Positions 8,191 to 18,258 are shown, counted from the first letter of the stretch. The stretch: DNA of 64,000 nucleotides from an uncultured Prolixibacteraceae bacterium (GCA_937915865.1 CALGIG010000044.1:14633-78632); one strand, 5' to 3'. A program made the numbers and translations. The notes: generated by a model not told the origin, from the letters alone.

Positions 8191-10350
8191 CTATTGGTTT
8201 TTTGTATGGTCCCGCTTCAATAGGTTACCAATATCTTTACCGATTTTCTGGAACCGTTCCAAACTTTGGTTGAGCGATTCAGTATTTATATCGCCGTATT
8301 CGCTGAATTTACTGTCGATATGGTGTGTGCGTGGATAGATGATTATCTTGCTGTTCGAATGAAAGTTGCGATCAAGTTTATCCTGAATATTTTCCATACA
8401 ATTGTCGTATGATACTGATGTACGGCGGGCAGCAATATAAATCAGCAAATCATTAGGTGCAACTTTACTTTGCAGTAATTGCAGGTCTTCTAAATCGTAT
8501 TCGGTAGTAAACATAAAGCCAAGCTTTTGGCGATGATGTTTAAAGTATTCACCAATTGCTTTTTGTGTTTCGGCATTGCAGTAGCAAAATATATTTAGGC
8601 TTAATTCTTTGGCTAAGCTGTGTATTTTCGGTAACCATATTTCGAAACCTGGTTCGAGCTCGGCAAGTGGAGGGCATGAAAGTACGATTTTGTTATGCCC
8701 AACTAATGGTTTAAGAATCTGGCATATATAAACGGCTTTACTGGTTCTCGAAATAATTAGCGCAGCTTTGGTCTCAATAAACCGCTCAATTAAACCCGAT
8801 TTGTGAGGCCAGCCAATCATAATTGTATCAGTCATTTCTTCACGCGAGGCACGTATAATTCCACCTGCTATGTTATGGTCGATAGTTGCAATGATTTTTA
8901 CCTTGGTTTCATTTGCCGAAGCCATTTTTACCAAAGGTTGGAGGTCTTTCTTTGTCCTGAACAGATTTTTCTCTGCTTCTTCATCATTAGGTACTACCGA
9001 TAATATAGTTATGGGGTTGACTGATTTCTTGTTTTTTATCAATACAGCTAATTCAAGTAATGTTTCCGTATTACTCAGGTTGGCAATTGGGATCATTATA
9101 TGCTCGCTGTAGTGTACCGGGTATTCAATTTCAGGATCTTCTTCTTCGGCTGTTAGGATTTTTCTTGAAGCATTTTCGGTAACCAAAGTAGCTGCCAAAC
9201 AGGTAACCAGGATTAAAAGAATAGTTCCGTTCAAAGCATTTTCATCAATAATATGTGTTTGAAAACCGACAAGAATAACGGCAAGTGTTGCTGCTGCATG
9301 TGAGCTACTCAATCCAAAGATCAAGCGACGTTGATTCGTGGAATACCGGAATATTTTACTTGTACTTGCGGCAGCCAGCCATTTGCCAATTAAAGCTACT
9401 ACCGATAAAGTAATTGCAATTATAACAGCCGTGGGGCCATGTAACAGTACTTTAACATCAACCAACATTCCTACGCTTATCAGGAAAAATGGGATAAAGA
9501 TAGATTGACCAACAAATTCAATTCGGTTCATCAGTGTTGATGAGTAAGGTATAAGCTTATTTAATGCCAATCCTGCCACGAATGCGCCAATAATAGGTTC
9601 AACTCCCGAAATTTCGGCCAGGAATGCAGCAAAAAAGACTACAGAAAGAACAAATATATAATGAGACGTTTTCTCACTTTCAAGCTTTTGGAAGAACCAT
9701 GCAGTAATCTTTGGAATAATGTAAAACATGATGCCTAAAAAAACAGCAAGCGATCCAGCCAGTCTTATCCAAAATGCAAGGCTTAATCCACCGTTATTTG
9801 AACTTAAAATAACTGCCAACATGACGAGTACTGCGGTGTCAGTTAATATTGTACCTCCCACTGTTGTGGCAACAGCTTCGTTTTTAGATATACCGAATTT
9901 ACTTACAATAGGATAAGCCACCATGGTGTGGGTTGAAAACATGCTGGAAATGAGAAGGCTCGCTGTGAAATCGTAATTAAGTAAAAAAAAGCAAACCGGA
10001 AACCCCAAAACCAAAGGAATTGTAAATGTCAGAAACCCGAAGACCAAACTTTTGTTCTGGTTCCGCTGGAATTCTTTTAAGTCAAGTTCCAATCCGGCAA
10101 TAAACATGATGTAGAGTAACCCAATTGTTGAAAAAAGTTTGACTGCGGAGTTTTGTTCGAGTAGGTTAATCCCGTGGGGGCCAACAATTACACCTGAAAT
10201 AATAAGCCCGATAATTCCCGGGATTCTGAGCTTGCGTAATAATATTGGCGATAACAGAATAATGAACAGAATGACAGAAAACACCAATACAGGATTCTGA
10301 AATGGCCGTTCAAATTCGTGGGTTATTTGTTCAATGAAACTGTTTGCCAT
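8191..10350 (-). CDS. CPA2-type cation/proton antiporter with C-terminal UspA-like domains
   Basis: A 719-residue inner-membrane protein. Residues 1-400 are the Na+/H+ exchanger domain, with about 12 hydrophobic segments, beginning FILLSPILLRKLRIPGIIG and including the GLELDLKEF and VEPIIGAFVAGLAL segments typical of CPA2/KefB-like carriers. The C-terminal 300 residues are soluble and fit two universal-stress-protein-like modules (EHIMIPIANLSN and NKIVLSCPP beta strands), a fusion common in Bacteroidota. No TrkA-N domain is seen, so regulation by nucleotide binding would be through the Usp part. Likely role is pH or Na+/K+ homeostasis. It is a single gene, convergent with the LytTR gene. Confidence 0.88.
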   Translation of the reverse strand: MANSFIEQITHEFERPFQNPVLVFSVILFIILLSPILLRKLRIPGIIGLIISGVIVGPHGINLLEQNSAVKLFSTIGLLYIMFIAGLELDLKEFQRNQNKSLVFGFLTFTIPLVLGFPVCFFLLNYDFTASLLISSMFSTHTMVAYPIVSKFGISKNEAVATTVGGTILTDTAVLVMLAVILSSNNGGLSLAFWIRLAGSLAVFLGIMFYIIPKITAWFFQKLESEKTSHYIFVLSVVFFAAFLAEISGVEPIIGAFVAGLALNKLIPYSSTLMNRIEFVGQSIFIPFFLISVGMLVDVKVLLHGPTAVIIAITLSVVALIGKWLAAASTSKIFRYSTNQRRLIFGLSSSHAAATLAVILVGFQTHIIDENALNGTILLILVTCLAATLVTENASRKILTAEEEDPEIEYPVHYSEHIMIPIANLSNTETLLELAVLIKNKKSVNPITILSVVPNDEEAEKNLFRTKKDLQPLVKMASANETKVKIIATIDHNIAGGIIRASREEMTDTIMIGWPHKSGLIERFIETKAALIISRTSKAVYICQILKPLVGHNKIVLSCPPLAELEPGFEIWLPKIHSLAKELSLNIFCYCNAETQKAIGEYFKHHRQKLGFMFTTEYDLEDLQLLQSKVAPNDLLIYIAARRTSVSYDNCMENIQDKLDRNFHSNSKIIIYPRTHHIDSKFSEYGDINTESLNQSLERFQKIGKDIGNLLKRDHTKNQ

Positions 10351-10819
10351 CCTTATTCTGATTTTATATTACCCGACAAATTTTCTGCAATATAATCGAA
10401 TTTATCTAAGGGCGGTTTCAAAAATTTCACTGTTTTTTGTTTTAGGCATTTTTTTATGTATGACTAAATCGTTTTAAAAACCATTTGTGTTTTAAAGTTT
10501 AACGTTGACATTAAAAACCGTATTCCTCCTGTTCAACTACACGAAAAGAAGTTCAAACAGCATTTTTTCAGACTTTTCTCCTGATTTTACTTCCATACCA
10601 AACTTTCGACCCAAATAAAACACCTGTCGTTGATTAAAAATAATGACTTTAGGTTAAATCGATATGTTTGATATGATTACTGACAGTTCTATCGAATTTA
10701 GGTTAAAATATTCTGATAATAAGCTACATAAGCTGTTTGAATTATAACAATATAATAGCAATTAAAGTGCCTCGAAGTATGAACGTCGGGCAAATTTATC
10801 TAACTCTAAAATAAGGTCT
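10351..10819. other. Long non-coding gap upstream of SusC1
   Basis: 469 AT-rich bases between the divergent antiporter and SusC1. No gene is supportable. It holds an 11-base direct repeat (listed separately) and a TATGTTTG (-7-like) at 10663-10670 with no -33 box at the right spacing. The length and repeats suggest a regulated promoter region for the SusCD operon. Confidence 0.45.
10648..10707. repeat. 11-base direct repeat upstream of SusC1
   Basis: TTTAGGTTAAA occurs exactly at 10648-10658 and again at 10697-10707, 49 bases apart, about 110-170 bases before the SusC1 start. This arrangement could be a tandem operator. It could also be chance in AT-rich DNA. Confidence 0.5.
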
Positions 10820-13800
10820 ATGAAAACAGGATTTTTACTTGTATTTATTCTTGCATTAAGTATCCTGAATGGGATTGCTCAATCAAGGGTACTTACCGGG
10901 AAAGTTACTTCATCAGAGGATGGATCACCCATTCCCGGGGTAACCATTTCGGTGAAAGGGACTTCCCTGGGAACTGTTACCAACATGGATGGTATTTATA
11001 CTATTACCATTCCCACTACGGCTAAGGAGGTAGTTTTCTCGTTTGTTGGGATGGCTAGCCGGGAAATTCAGGTCACTGCTTCAAACAAACTTGATGTCGT
11101 TTTGTCGCCAGATGTGGTTCATGTTGATGAAGTTGTAGTAACTGCGCTAGGTATTTCAAGGGAAAAGAAGTCGTTGACTTATTCGGCAACCGAAGTTAAG
11201 TCTGATGAATTGATTAAAGCAAATGAAGCCAACATAGTCACTTCCCTATCGGGGAAAGTTGCTGGGGTACAGATATCTAATTCGAGCGGTTTGGCTGGTG
11301 GATCGTCGCGTATAACCATTCGTGGAGTGTCGTCATTAAAAGGGAATAACCAGCCGTTGTTCGTAATCGATGGTGTTCCATTCGACAACAGGGAATACAA
11401 CTTTGATGAAAGTGACGAGGATGAGGCCTTATTTTATGGTTCCACTGCAAATACCGGAGTTGATATTGACCCTAACCAGATTGCTACGATGACAGTTTTA
11501 AAAGGTGCTGCCGCTACTGCTCTTTATGGGTCGAGGGCTGCCAATGGTGTAATCCTTATTACCACCAAAAGTGGCATTGCGTCTAAAGGTGCGGTGATCA
11601 CATTTAGTTCGCGTGCCGGGTTCGATAAAATCAGGCCGAACAAGCTCCAAAATACTTATGGTTTGGGCACCAATGGGATATACATCGATGGCGAAACCCA
11701 GAAATCGTCGTGGGTTTGGGGACCGCGCCTCGACACAACCGACATCAAAACCTACGACAGATGGGCGATTTTCGATATTGGCAAGACCTATGAAAACTCG
11801 CTGAGCGTCCAGGGCGGTAATGAAAAATCGGGCTATTTTGTCAGTGCCAGCGCCTTGAACCAAACGGGTACCGTCCCCAACAACACACTCGACCGCTACA
11901 GCTTTATGGCCAAGTTCAACACCCAACTGGGCGAAAGGCTTACGATCGGGGCCAAACTGGAGTACGTCAATACCAAAAACGACCGCCTGAGCGAGGGCAA
12001 CGAGAATAGCTCGATCATGTGGACCATACTCACCTGCCCGCCTACCTATAACATCTATCCAGCCGTTGATGCCAACGGGGTGCAGCGCCTATGGCGCACC
12101 CCTACTCGAAACAACGCTTATTGGCTCATCGACAATACGTTGTTCAGCGATAGCCGCGACCGTTTTGCACCAACGTTCAACTTCGAATACAAATTACTTC
12201 CCTGGTTAAAGATAAAAGGCACCATGGGAACCGACTACTACTCCTCATCGACGAGCTATCACGAAAACGTGGGTGCCCGCGGTTCCTATCCCACCGGAAG
12301 GATAATCGAATCGGAACGTACCCGAAGGGAAGTGAATTCGGATATTATGCTATCGGGCGACCAAAGTTTTGGCCAGAAGATGAAGCTCGATTTCATGGTG
12401 GGGCACAACATCAACTCGCAATTTTATAGTGCAAAAACAGTAAAGGCGACCGATTTTATCATCCCCGGTTTTTACAACCTTTCGAATTGCAAGGTTTACG
12501 ACCCGATGGAAGCAACTACCCGAAAACGGATGGTGAGCGTTTACGGTTCGGCCACCTGGTCGTACGACAATTACCTGTATGTTACGGCTACCGGGCGAAA
12601 CGACTGGTCATCGACCCTTCCCATAGGCGAAAATTCCTATTTCTATTCGTCGATTAGTTCAGGACTGATTTTCAGCGAGGCCTTGAGATTAAAAAATAAC
12701 TGGTTCGACTTTGGCAAGCTTCGTCTTTCGTATGCACAGGTAGGCAACGACGCCCCCGAATACGCCACGGTAACCAGCTATTACAAAGCATCCATCGACG
12801 ACGGGCAAAGAGGCGTGATTAATTTCCCATATAATGGCGTTGGAAGTTACCTTGAATCGAATATAATGGGAAACCCCGATTTGAAGCCCGAGCAAAGCAA
12901 TGAATTGGAAGCCGGCCTCGAACTAAAGTTCCTCAACAACAGAGCTTCTCTCGATCTTACCTGTTACGACAAAACTAGTAAGGACCAAATCCTTAGCGCG
13001 CCCACAGCTCCTGAAACCGGTTTTGGCAGCAGGGTGGTTAATGCAGCTGAAATAAAAAACAAGGGCGTTGAGGTCCAGCTAAGTCTTACCCCATTGGTAA
13101 TAAACGATTTCAGTTGGGAAATTAACCTGAACTATTCGAAAAACAACAACAAGGTTATCAGCCTTACTGAAGGGGTCAGCAGTATCCGTCTGGCAGGCTT
13201 CGACAAACCTGGAATTTTCGTCATGGCCGACCAACCGTATGGCGTGATTTGGGGGTCGCGATTTTTGCGTAACGACAAAGGACAGTTGTTGGTTGACGAC
13301 GATGGTTACGAACTCGTTGACTCGGAAAGTGGTCCAATTGGCAATGCCATGCCCAACTGGATTGGTGGCATTCGTAGTACGTTTACATGGAAGGGCATCT
13401 CGGTCTCCGCTTTTATCGATACCCGTCAGGGTGGCGATGTTTATAACCTCGACGAGTATTACACCAAAGCTTATGGCACCTCGTGGTTCACGCGCGACCG
13501 CGAACACCCAATTGTTGTCGATGGTATTCGCCAATCCGACGGGAAAGTCAACACAACCGAAATCACCGATTTGCGCACTTATTGGTATTCAAATAGCAAT
13601 ACCGACGAAGCGAACGTTCAGGATGCCAGTTTCGTCCGTTTGCGTGATGTCTCAATCAGCTACGAATTTCCCAAGAACTTGCTCAACAAATTTTCAGTTA
13701 AAGGCTTGTCATTTACCTTATCGGGACGAAACCTATGGCTCAAAACGTCGGACAACTTTACCGGTTCTGACCCGGAAAACAGCTTGTACGGGAGTGGGAA

Positions 13801-13873
13801 TGGTCAAGGCTTGACCAACATGGCCGTGCCTTCGAGCAAGAGCATCAACTTCGCTATTAAATTAACATTATAA
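10820..13873 (+). CDS. SusC/RagA-type TonB-dependent outer-membrane transporter (pair 1)
   Basis: A 1017-residue SusC-family protein: signal peptide to about residue 20 (GIAQSRVLTG), a CarboxypepD_reg-like beta domain (LTGKVTSSEDGSPIPGVTISVKG), the DEVVVTALGI segment, a plug domain (ANIVTSLSGKVAGVQIS, RITIRGVSSL, PLFVIDGVPF, VLKGAAATALYGSRAANGVILITTK), and a beta-barrel ending INFAIKLTL. It imports oligomers bound by the partner SusD lipoprotein, using TonB energy. SusD follows after 4 bases. There are no glycoside hydrolase, sensor or sigma/anti-sigma genes nearby, so the substrate cannot be inferred. The central part is richer in G+C (33/60 at 11941-12000) than SusC 2 and 3. Confidence 0.95.
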   Translation: MKTGFLLVFILALSILNGIAQSRVLTGKVTSSEDGSPIPGVTISVKGTSLGTVTNMDGIYTITIPTTAKEVVFSFVGMASREIQVTASNKLDVVLSPDVVHVDEVVVTALGISREKKSLTYSATEVKSDELIKANEANIVTSLSGKVAGVQISNSSGLAGGSSRITIRGVSSLKGNNQPLFVIDGVPFDNREYNFDESDEDEALFYGSTANTGVDIDPNQIATMTVLKGAAATALYGSRAANGVILITTKSGIASKGAVITFSSRAGFDKIRPNKLQNTYGLGTNGIYIDGETQKSSWVWGPRLDTTDIKTYDRWAIFDIGKTYENSLSVQGGNEKSGYFVSASALNQTGTVPNNTLDRYSFMAKFNTQLGERLTIGAKLEYVNTKNDRLSEGNENSSIMWTILTCPPTYNIYPAVDANGVQRLWRTPTRNNAYWLIDNTLFSDSRDRFAPTFNFEYKLLPWLKIKGTMGTDYYSSSTSYHENVGARGSYPTGRIIESERTRREVNSDIMLSGDQSFGQKMKLDFMVGHNINSQFYSAKTVKATDFIIPGFYNLSNCKVYDPMEATTRKRMVSVYGSATWSYDNYLYVTATGRNDWSSTLPIGENSYFYSSISSGLIFSEALRLKNNWFDFGKLRLSYAQVGNDAPEYATVTSYYKASIDDGQRGVINFPYNGVGSYLESNIMGNPDLKPEQSNELEAGLELKFLNNRASLDLTCYDKTSKDQILSAPTAPETGFGSRVVNAAEIKNKGVEVQLSLTPLVINDFSWEINLNYSKNNNKVISLTEGVSSIRLAGFDKPGIFVMADQPYGVIWGSRFLRNDKGQLLVDDDGYELVDSESGPIGNAMPNWIGGIRSTFTWKGISVSAFIDTRQGGDVYNLDEYYTKAYGTSWFTRDREHPIVVDGIRQSDGKVNTTEITDLRTYWYSNSNTDEANVQDASFVRLRDVSISYEFPKNLLNKFSVKGLSFTLSGRNLWLKTSDNFTGSDPENSLYGSGNGQGLTNMAVPSSKSINFAIKLTL

Positions 13874-13877
13874 ACCG

Positions 13878-15359
13878 ATGATTATGAATACTATATATAA
13901 AACCGCGTTTCTTTTGGCCTTGTTGGTCAGCCTTAGTGGTTGCTCAAACTGGCTCGACATTAACAAGGACCCTGATTCGCCTACCGAAGATGTAATTATT
14001 GAAAGCGTACTGCTGCCCGGCATCGAAACCAGTGTGTCGTTCGAATTGGCTGGTGGTTATCCGGCCAGGTACCCTAACGCCTGGGTGGGGCAATACGCTT
14101 TTAACGGCCTTGGCCCCGATGTCCAAACGTTCAAGATACTGGATGCCGATGTGAACAATACTTGGGAATATGCTTTGTATACCAATGTGTTAAAAAATTT
14201 GAATATACTTATTCAAAAGGCTGATGCCAATAAAAACACTCATTTTAAAGGTATTGGGCAAATTTTGATGGCTTATTGCCTGGCGGTCACAACCGACCTG
14301 TGGGGCAGCGTCCCATACTCCCAAGCTTTTCAGCCTATTACTTACCCCAAACCCAAATTCGACACGCAGGAAGAAATTTATACTGCCATTTTCAAGCTAC
14401 TCGACGAAGCAATTACCAACCTGGGATCCACAGCTATTCAATCGGCCTCGCCCGACGATGTTGATTTGTTTTATTGGGGCGACCTGACTCAATGGAAAAA
14501 GCTGGCCTATACGCTGAAAGCCAGGTATGCCATGAGGTTGTCGTACGTCAAAGGTGGTGCTGCTCAGGCCGATATTGTTTTAGCGGCCCTGGCCAACGGG
14601 TTCGAAAGCAACAGCGACGATGCCGATTTTGTTTATTTCGACAAAACTGCCGCCGAAAATCCGTGGTACCAAAATATGAGCAAATTCAATTTACTTTATC
14701 TGGACATAAATACTTATAATATCCTGAAAAAGTACAACGACCCGCGATTACATGTTTTTGCTGAACCGACTTATGCAGGCGATCAGATAGGTGAGATTGT
14801 CCCTCATCAGAACGGGTTACTCACAACTTTGCCTGGCGTAACCTCCAAACTGGCAATCGAACGCACTGAGTATGACGAGGGCGAATCTGTTTCACCATGC
14901 TTCATAACCAAGTCAACACCAGTTGCGTTAATCACTTTTGCAGAAGCCTGTTTCCTGAAATCGGAAGCTTATCTTTGGAAAAATGACTACGCGAACGCCT
15001 ACAAATACTTAAAAGAAGGGACTAGTGCCAGTATGCTGAAACTGCAACAGGACGATGCTCCGGCATTTACACAGGAACAAGCTAATGCTTTCGTGGCCTC
15101 GCTACCCCCCTTACCCACCACATTCGAAAATGCTCAAAAAATGATTATAGAGCTAAAATATATCGCGAATTATCTGTCGCTGGAGAATTACAACGATTAC
15201 AGACGGACTCATTATCCGGTTGTGATTTTGCCTATTGATGCTCAATATTCCAACGTTCCGGTACGGTTCCCTTATGGTACCAGTCCTAAATTATATAATA
15301 AAGATAATGTTCCAACAATAAATTTTGTAACCGACAAGCTTTGGTGGGATAAAAAGTAA
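13878..15359 (+). CDS. SusD-like outer-membrane lipoprotein (SusD-like_2 type, pair 1)
   Basis: A 493-residue lipoprotein with signal ending SLSGC (Cys22) and NWLDINKDPDSPTED after it, the typical start of the SusD-like_2 subfamily (PF12771). It should bind the substrate on the cell surface and cap the SusC barrel at 10820. The TPR-like blocks include the GIGQILMAYCLAVTTDLWGSVPYSQAF and YTLKARYAMRLS regions and the C-terminal NYNDYRRTHYP. Either ATG 13878 or 13884 could start it. It starts 4 bases after SusC1 and is followed by a terminator at 15393. G+C falls from 35/60 (14041-14100) to 24/60 (15181-15240) within the gene. Confidence 0.93.
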   Translation: MIMNTIYKTAFLLALLVSLSGCSNWLDINKDPDSPTEDVIIESVLLPGIETSVSFELAGGYPARYPNAWVGQYAFNGLGPDVQTFKILDADVNNTWEYALYTNVLKNLNILIQKADANKNTHFKGIGQILMAYCLAVTTDLWGSVPYSQAFQPITYPKPKFDTQEEIYTAIFKLLDEAITNLGSTAIQSASPDDVDLFYWGDLTQWKKLAYTLKARYAMRLSYVKGGAAQADIVLAALANGFESNSDDADFVYFDKTAAENPWYQNMSKFNLLYLDINTYNILKKYNDPRLHVFAEPTYAGDQIGEIVPHQNGLLTTLPGVTSKLAIERTEYDEGESVSPCFITKSTPVALITFAEACFLKSEAYLWKNDYANAYKYLKEGTSASMLKLQQDDAPAFTQEQANAFVASLPPLPTTFENAQKMIIELKYIANYLSLENYNDYRRTHYPVVILPIDAQYSNVPVRFPYGTSPKLYNKDNVPTINFVTDKLWWDKK

Positions 15360-15392
15360 AGTATTGGATGTATTTTATAGCAATTCTGTTTG

Positions 15393-15424
15393 AGGCTGGC
15401 TCTGAATGGGTCAGCCTTTTTTTA
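15393..15424 (+). terminator. Rho-independent terminator of SusCD pair 1
   Basis: AGGCTGGCTC and GGGTCAGCCT form a stem with a short TGAAT loop, followed by a run of T (15417-15424). Confidence 0.85.
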
Positions 15425-15510
15425 AATTCTTTAACTGAAGATTGATTGATGGTTAATCGTCTTGTAATCTTTTAGTTGCTACTTGCACATGTAATTTTGT
15501 AACAGCAAGT

Positions 15511-16362
15511 ATGCACGACGAAGTTCGTAAAATCTATATCTCTGTAATTTCCGATGTACACCTGGCAACTCACGCCAGTAAGGCCAAAACCCTGCTTGTT
15601 TATTTAAAATCAATTGACCCAGACATTCTTGTATTGAATGGCGACATCATCGATTCGTGGCGTTTCAGCAAAAATTACTTTCCCAAATCGCATTTAAAAG
15701 TAATACGTCAATTGCTTAAGATGGTTGAAAAGGGTGTAAGGATTGTTTATATAACTGGTAATCATGATGATGTATTCCGAAAATTTAATAACATCAAACT
15801 CGGTAATTTCAGTATTGTCAATCAATTGGAGTTGAATGTTGATGGGAAAAAAAACTGGATATTTCACGGCGATGTGTTCGATCATATCATTCATCATTCG
15901 CCTTGGCTGGCTAAACTTGGTGCAGCCGCTTATGGTTTCCTGACAGTTTTCAATAAAGTAATTAACGTTTTCCTGAAGTTGTTGGGTGGAAAAGAAATGA
16001 TTTTATATAAATCGATGAGCGATCGTATAGCAAGACATGGAAAAGTGTTAACCAATTTTGAAAAAGCTATTGCCAATGCTGCTGCAAGTAAGAATATGAA
16101 TGTGGTAATTTGCGGCCACACTCATATTCCTGTTGATAAACAGATTAGTACAGATAAAGGCGCTGTGAGATATATCAATTGCGGCGATTGGGTTGAACAT
16201 TTTTCGGCTGCCGAGTTTTGTAATGGCGAATGGAGCATTGTTTATACGCCTGACGAAGTTGTTGAAGTTGGTGATTCGCCTGAAGATGAACTATTTATTC
16301 CAAATAAAAAACAGGTTTATAAATCAATTGTTGAGGAGTTGGCTGTTGCCTCTTTTTTTTAG
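15511..16362 (+). CDS. LpxH-like calcineurin-type phosphoesterase
   Basis: A 283-residue cytoplasmic metallophosphoesterase with all core motifs: SDVHL (Asp15, His17), NGDIID, GNHDD, HGDVFDH, and GHTHIP. The motifs and the position of the WRFSKNYFP segment match the LpxH/UDP-2,3-diacylglucosamine diphosphatase-like group, which cleaves a pyrophosphate bond in lipid A synthesis. Many members of this wider clade have unproven substrates, so true LpxH function is uncertain. It is followed after 61 bases by a glycosyltransferase of the MJ1255 type, and this pairing suggests a lipid or glycolipid step. The ATG at 15511 is taken because no family motif lies upstream. Confidence 0.82.
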   Translation: MHDEVRKIYISVISDVHLATHASKAKTLLVYLKSIDPDILVLNGDIIDSWRFSKNYFPKSHLKVIRQLLKMVEKGVRIVYITGNHDDVFRKFNNIKLGNFSIVNQLELNVDGKKNWIFHGDVFDHIIHHSPWLAKLGAAAYGFLTVFNKVINVFLKLLGGKEMILYKSMSDRIARHGKVLTNFEKAIANAAASKNMNVVICGHTHIPVDKQISTDKGAVRYINCGDWVEHFSAAEFCNGEWSIVYTPDEVVEVGDSPEDELFIPNKKQVYKSIVEELAVASFF

Positions 16363-16423
16363 GTTAGATGTGATAAAAATTTATGGCAATTGTAAATAGT
16401 AAAACATTAAATAGTAAATCAAT

Positions 16424-17434
16424 ATGACTAAAATACTTTACGCCATACAAGGAACTGGAAATGGGCATTTGGCAAGGGCTACAGAAATTGTCCCTATTCT
16501 GAAATCGATGGCACATACTGATGTGCTGGTGAGCGGTACTCAGGCCGACCTGAATGTTCCGTTTTCGATAGATTATAAGCTGAAAGGGTTGAGTTTTATA
16601 ATTGGGCAAAGTGGTGGCGTTGATTTGATTAAAACAGCACAAAAATTACATATAAGACAGTTTGTCAAAGACATCAGGAATTTACCGGTTGATCAGTACG
16701 ACATAGTAATCAACGATTTTGAACCAGTGTCGGCCTGGGCTTGCTGGTTGCGTGGGAAAGAATGTATTGGATTAAGTCATCAAAATGCTGTTTTACATCC
16801 ATCAGCTCCAAAACCCGATTTTAATGATATTGTCGGGAAGTTGATACTAAAATATTATGCCCCCGTTAACCAAAAGTTTGGGTTTAATTTTAAACCTTCT
16901 TTCCCTTATATCTTCCCACCTGTCATTCGAGGCGACATCCGCAATGCTGAATCATCCCAAAAACCTTATTACACGGTCTATTTGCCGGCGTACAGCGATC
17001 AGCAGATTATTGATGTTTTATCCGGTATACCGGAAATCGAATGGCAGGTTTTCTCAAAACATTCGAAAAATATATATTCAATCGGAAACATTAATTTTCA
17101 GCCAGTTTCGCTCGAAAAATTTACCGAAAGTTTCCTTAATTGCACCGGGTTATTGTGTACCGCTGGTTTCGAGGGACCTGCCGAAGCTATTTATTTAGGC
17201 AAAAAACTGTGCGTTATCCCTATGAAAAAACAGTATGAACAGTATTGTAATGCAGCATTCTTGAAATCGATGGGAATCCGGGTCCTCGAAAAATTCTCAA
17301 CTTCAGGAGCGATTTTATCAGAATGGGTAAAAAGCGACGATGTTTTGCATGTAAAATATCCTGATATCACGATTCAAATACTTGAAGATATTATTAGCAA
17401 ACATTCGTGTAAAACCATCTTTTCGTTCATCTAA
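16424..17434 (+). CDS. Glycosyltransferase-like protein, MJ1255 type
   Basis: A 336-residue soluble protein. The start (ILYAIQGTGNGHLARATEIVP) carries the GxGxGH-like loop of GT-B enzymes such as MurG, and the C-terminal half has LLCTAGFEGPAEAIYLGKKLCVIPMKKQYEQYCNA, the nucleotide-sugar-binding region seen in MurG/UGT families. It matches the group first described as MJ1255/VC2487, whose substrates are largely unproven. It lies just after the LpxH-like gene on the same strand and probably shares its transcript, so a role on a lipid acceptor is plausible. It converges on the DUF4130 gene with only 7 bases between stops. Confidence 0.8.
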   Translation: MTKILYAIQGTGNGHLARATEIVPILKSMAHTDVLVSGTQADLNVPFSIDYKLKGLSFIIGQSGGVDLIKTAQKLHIRQFVKDIRNLPVDQYDIVINDFEPVSAWACWLRGKECIGLSHQNAVLHPSAPKPDFNDIVGKLILKYYAPVNQKFGFNFKPSFPYIFPPVIRGDIRNAESSQKPYYTVYLPAYSDQQIIDVLSGIPEIEWQVFSKHSKNIYSIGNINFQPVSLEKFTESFLNCTGLLCTAGFEGPAEAIYLGKKLCVIPMKKQYEQYCNAAFLKSMGIRVLEKFSTSGAILSEWVKSDDVLHVKYPDITIQILEDIISKHSCKTIFSFI

Positions 17435-17441
17435 ACTGTTT

Positions 17442-18206
17442 TTACCATTTCTCAGGAAGGTATTTCCAGAAGCGTTGAGGAAGGTATTGCCGATGTACTT
17501 TTTCGTTTCTTCGTTCTTCAATGCAAATGCTTTTGAAGTATTGTTTCCATAATCTCTGGAAGAGCTTTTCATCTTCAGCCAGTATTGACGGATGTAATTG
17601 TCCGCTTTGAGGGTTAACTTGCATGTCGTCAAACACAATTCTGGTTACAGTTTTTAAGTCGTACAAAAATCCGTAGTTACGTCTTAAGTCGTAAATAATC
17701 CAGTTTTGATCGGCAAAACGGTCGCGGAAATGAGGAATACACAGTGGAAGTACATTGTACATAGGGGCATACGAGGCATAATAACTACCTTCAATTGTTT
17801 TTTGAAACCGTGTAAACATGTGAATTCGCTGTGCCTCGCGACAAACTTTCTGGTGCAGTTTATTGAATTCTACCACTATGGGCACTGAAAAATTAGTTTC
17901 TTCGTTTTTTTCTGAATCAATGATCAGCCTAACATATTTTATTAGAAGCATCGGCGTTTCCTGAGTTTCTGATAGAAAAACGCGGTATATGCGGTGAGCA
18001 TTATCTTCCGACGATTTTTTCACGATTCCGTTCCAAACCCTTTCCGCTTTAGTTTCGTCGGTTACAACCAGCGTGTCCGACCCGAACAAAACAGTCTGGC
18101 TTCCTTCTCCCGAAAGTATTTCATCAGGAAATTGTTTGCTGTTATAGCATTCGAAAACCAGTGTCAGAAAGCCTTCGAATGTATTATCAAAAGAATAGAT
18201 ATTCAC
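17442..18206 (-). CDS. DUF4130 / TIGR03915-type predicted DNA-repair protein
   Basis: A 254-residue protein of the TIGR03915 family, annotated as a probable DNA metabolism protein. Recognisable parts are the start (YSFDNTFEGFLTLVFECYN), the central VCREAQRIHMFTRFQKTIEGSYYASYAP region, and the C-terminal HRQYLPQRFWKYLPE. In other bacteria this domain is often fused to a uracil-DNA-glycosylase-like domain; no such domain is present here. The radical SAM protein at 18409 is the usual neighbour and lies upstream on the same strand across a 202-base gap. The biochemical function is not established, but the pair is widely predicted to act on damaged or modified DNA. Confidence 0.8.
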   Translation of the reverse strand: MNIYSFDNTFEGFLTLVFECYNSKQFPDEILSGEGSQTVLFGSDTLVVTDETKAERVWNGIVKKSSEDNAHRIYRVFLSETQETPMLLIKYVRLIIDSEKNEETNFSVPIVVEFNKLHQKVCREAQRIHMFTRFQKTIEGSYYASYAPMYNVLPLCIPHFRDRFADQNWIIYDLRRNYGFLYDLKTVTRIVFDDMQVNPQSGQLHPSILAEDEKLFQRLWKQYFKSICIEERRNEKVHRQYLPQRFWKYLPEKW

Positions 18207-18258
18207 ACGTAAATATAGTTATTAATTTATTGAATATTAGATGTGTATATATGGAATT

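Noticed and set aside
13079..13534. Minus-strand ORF opposite SusC1
   Set aside because: Antisense shadow of the barrel domain; no family features.
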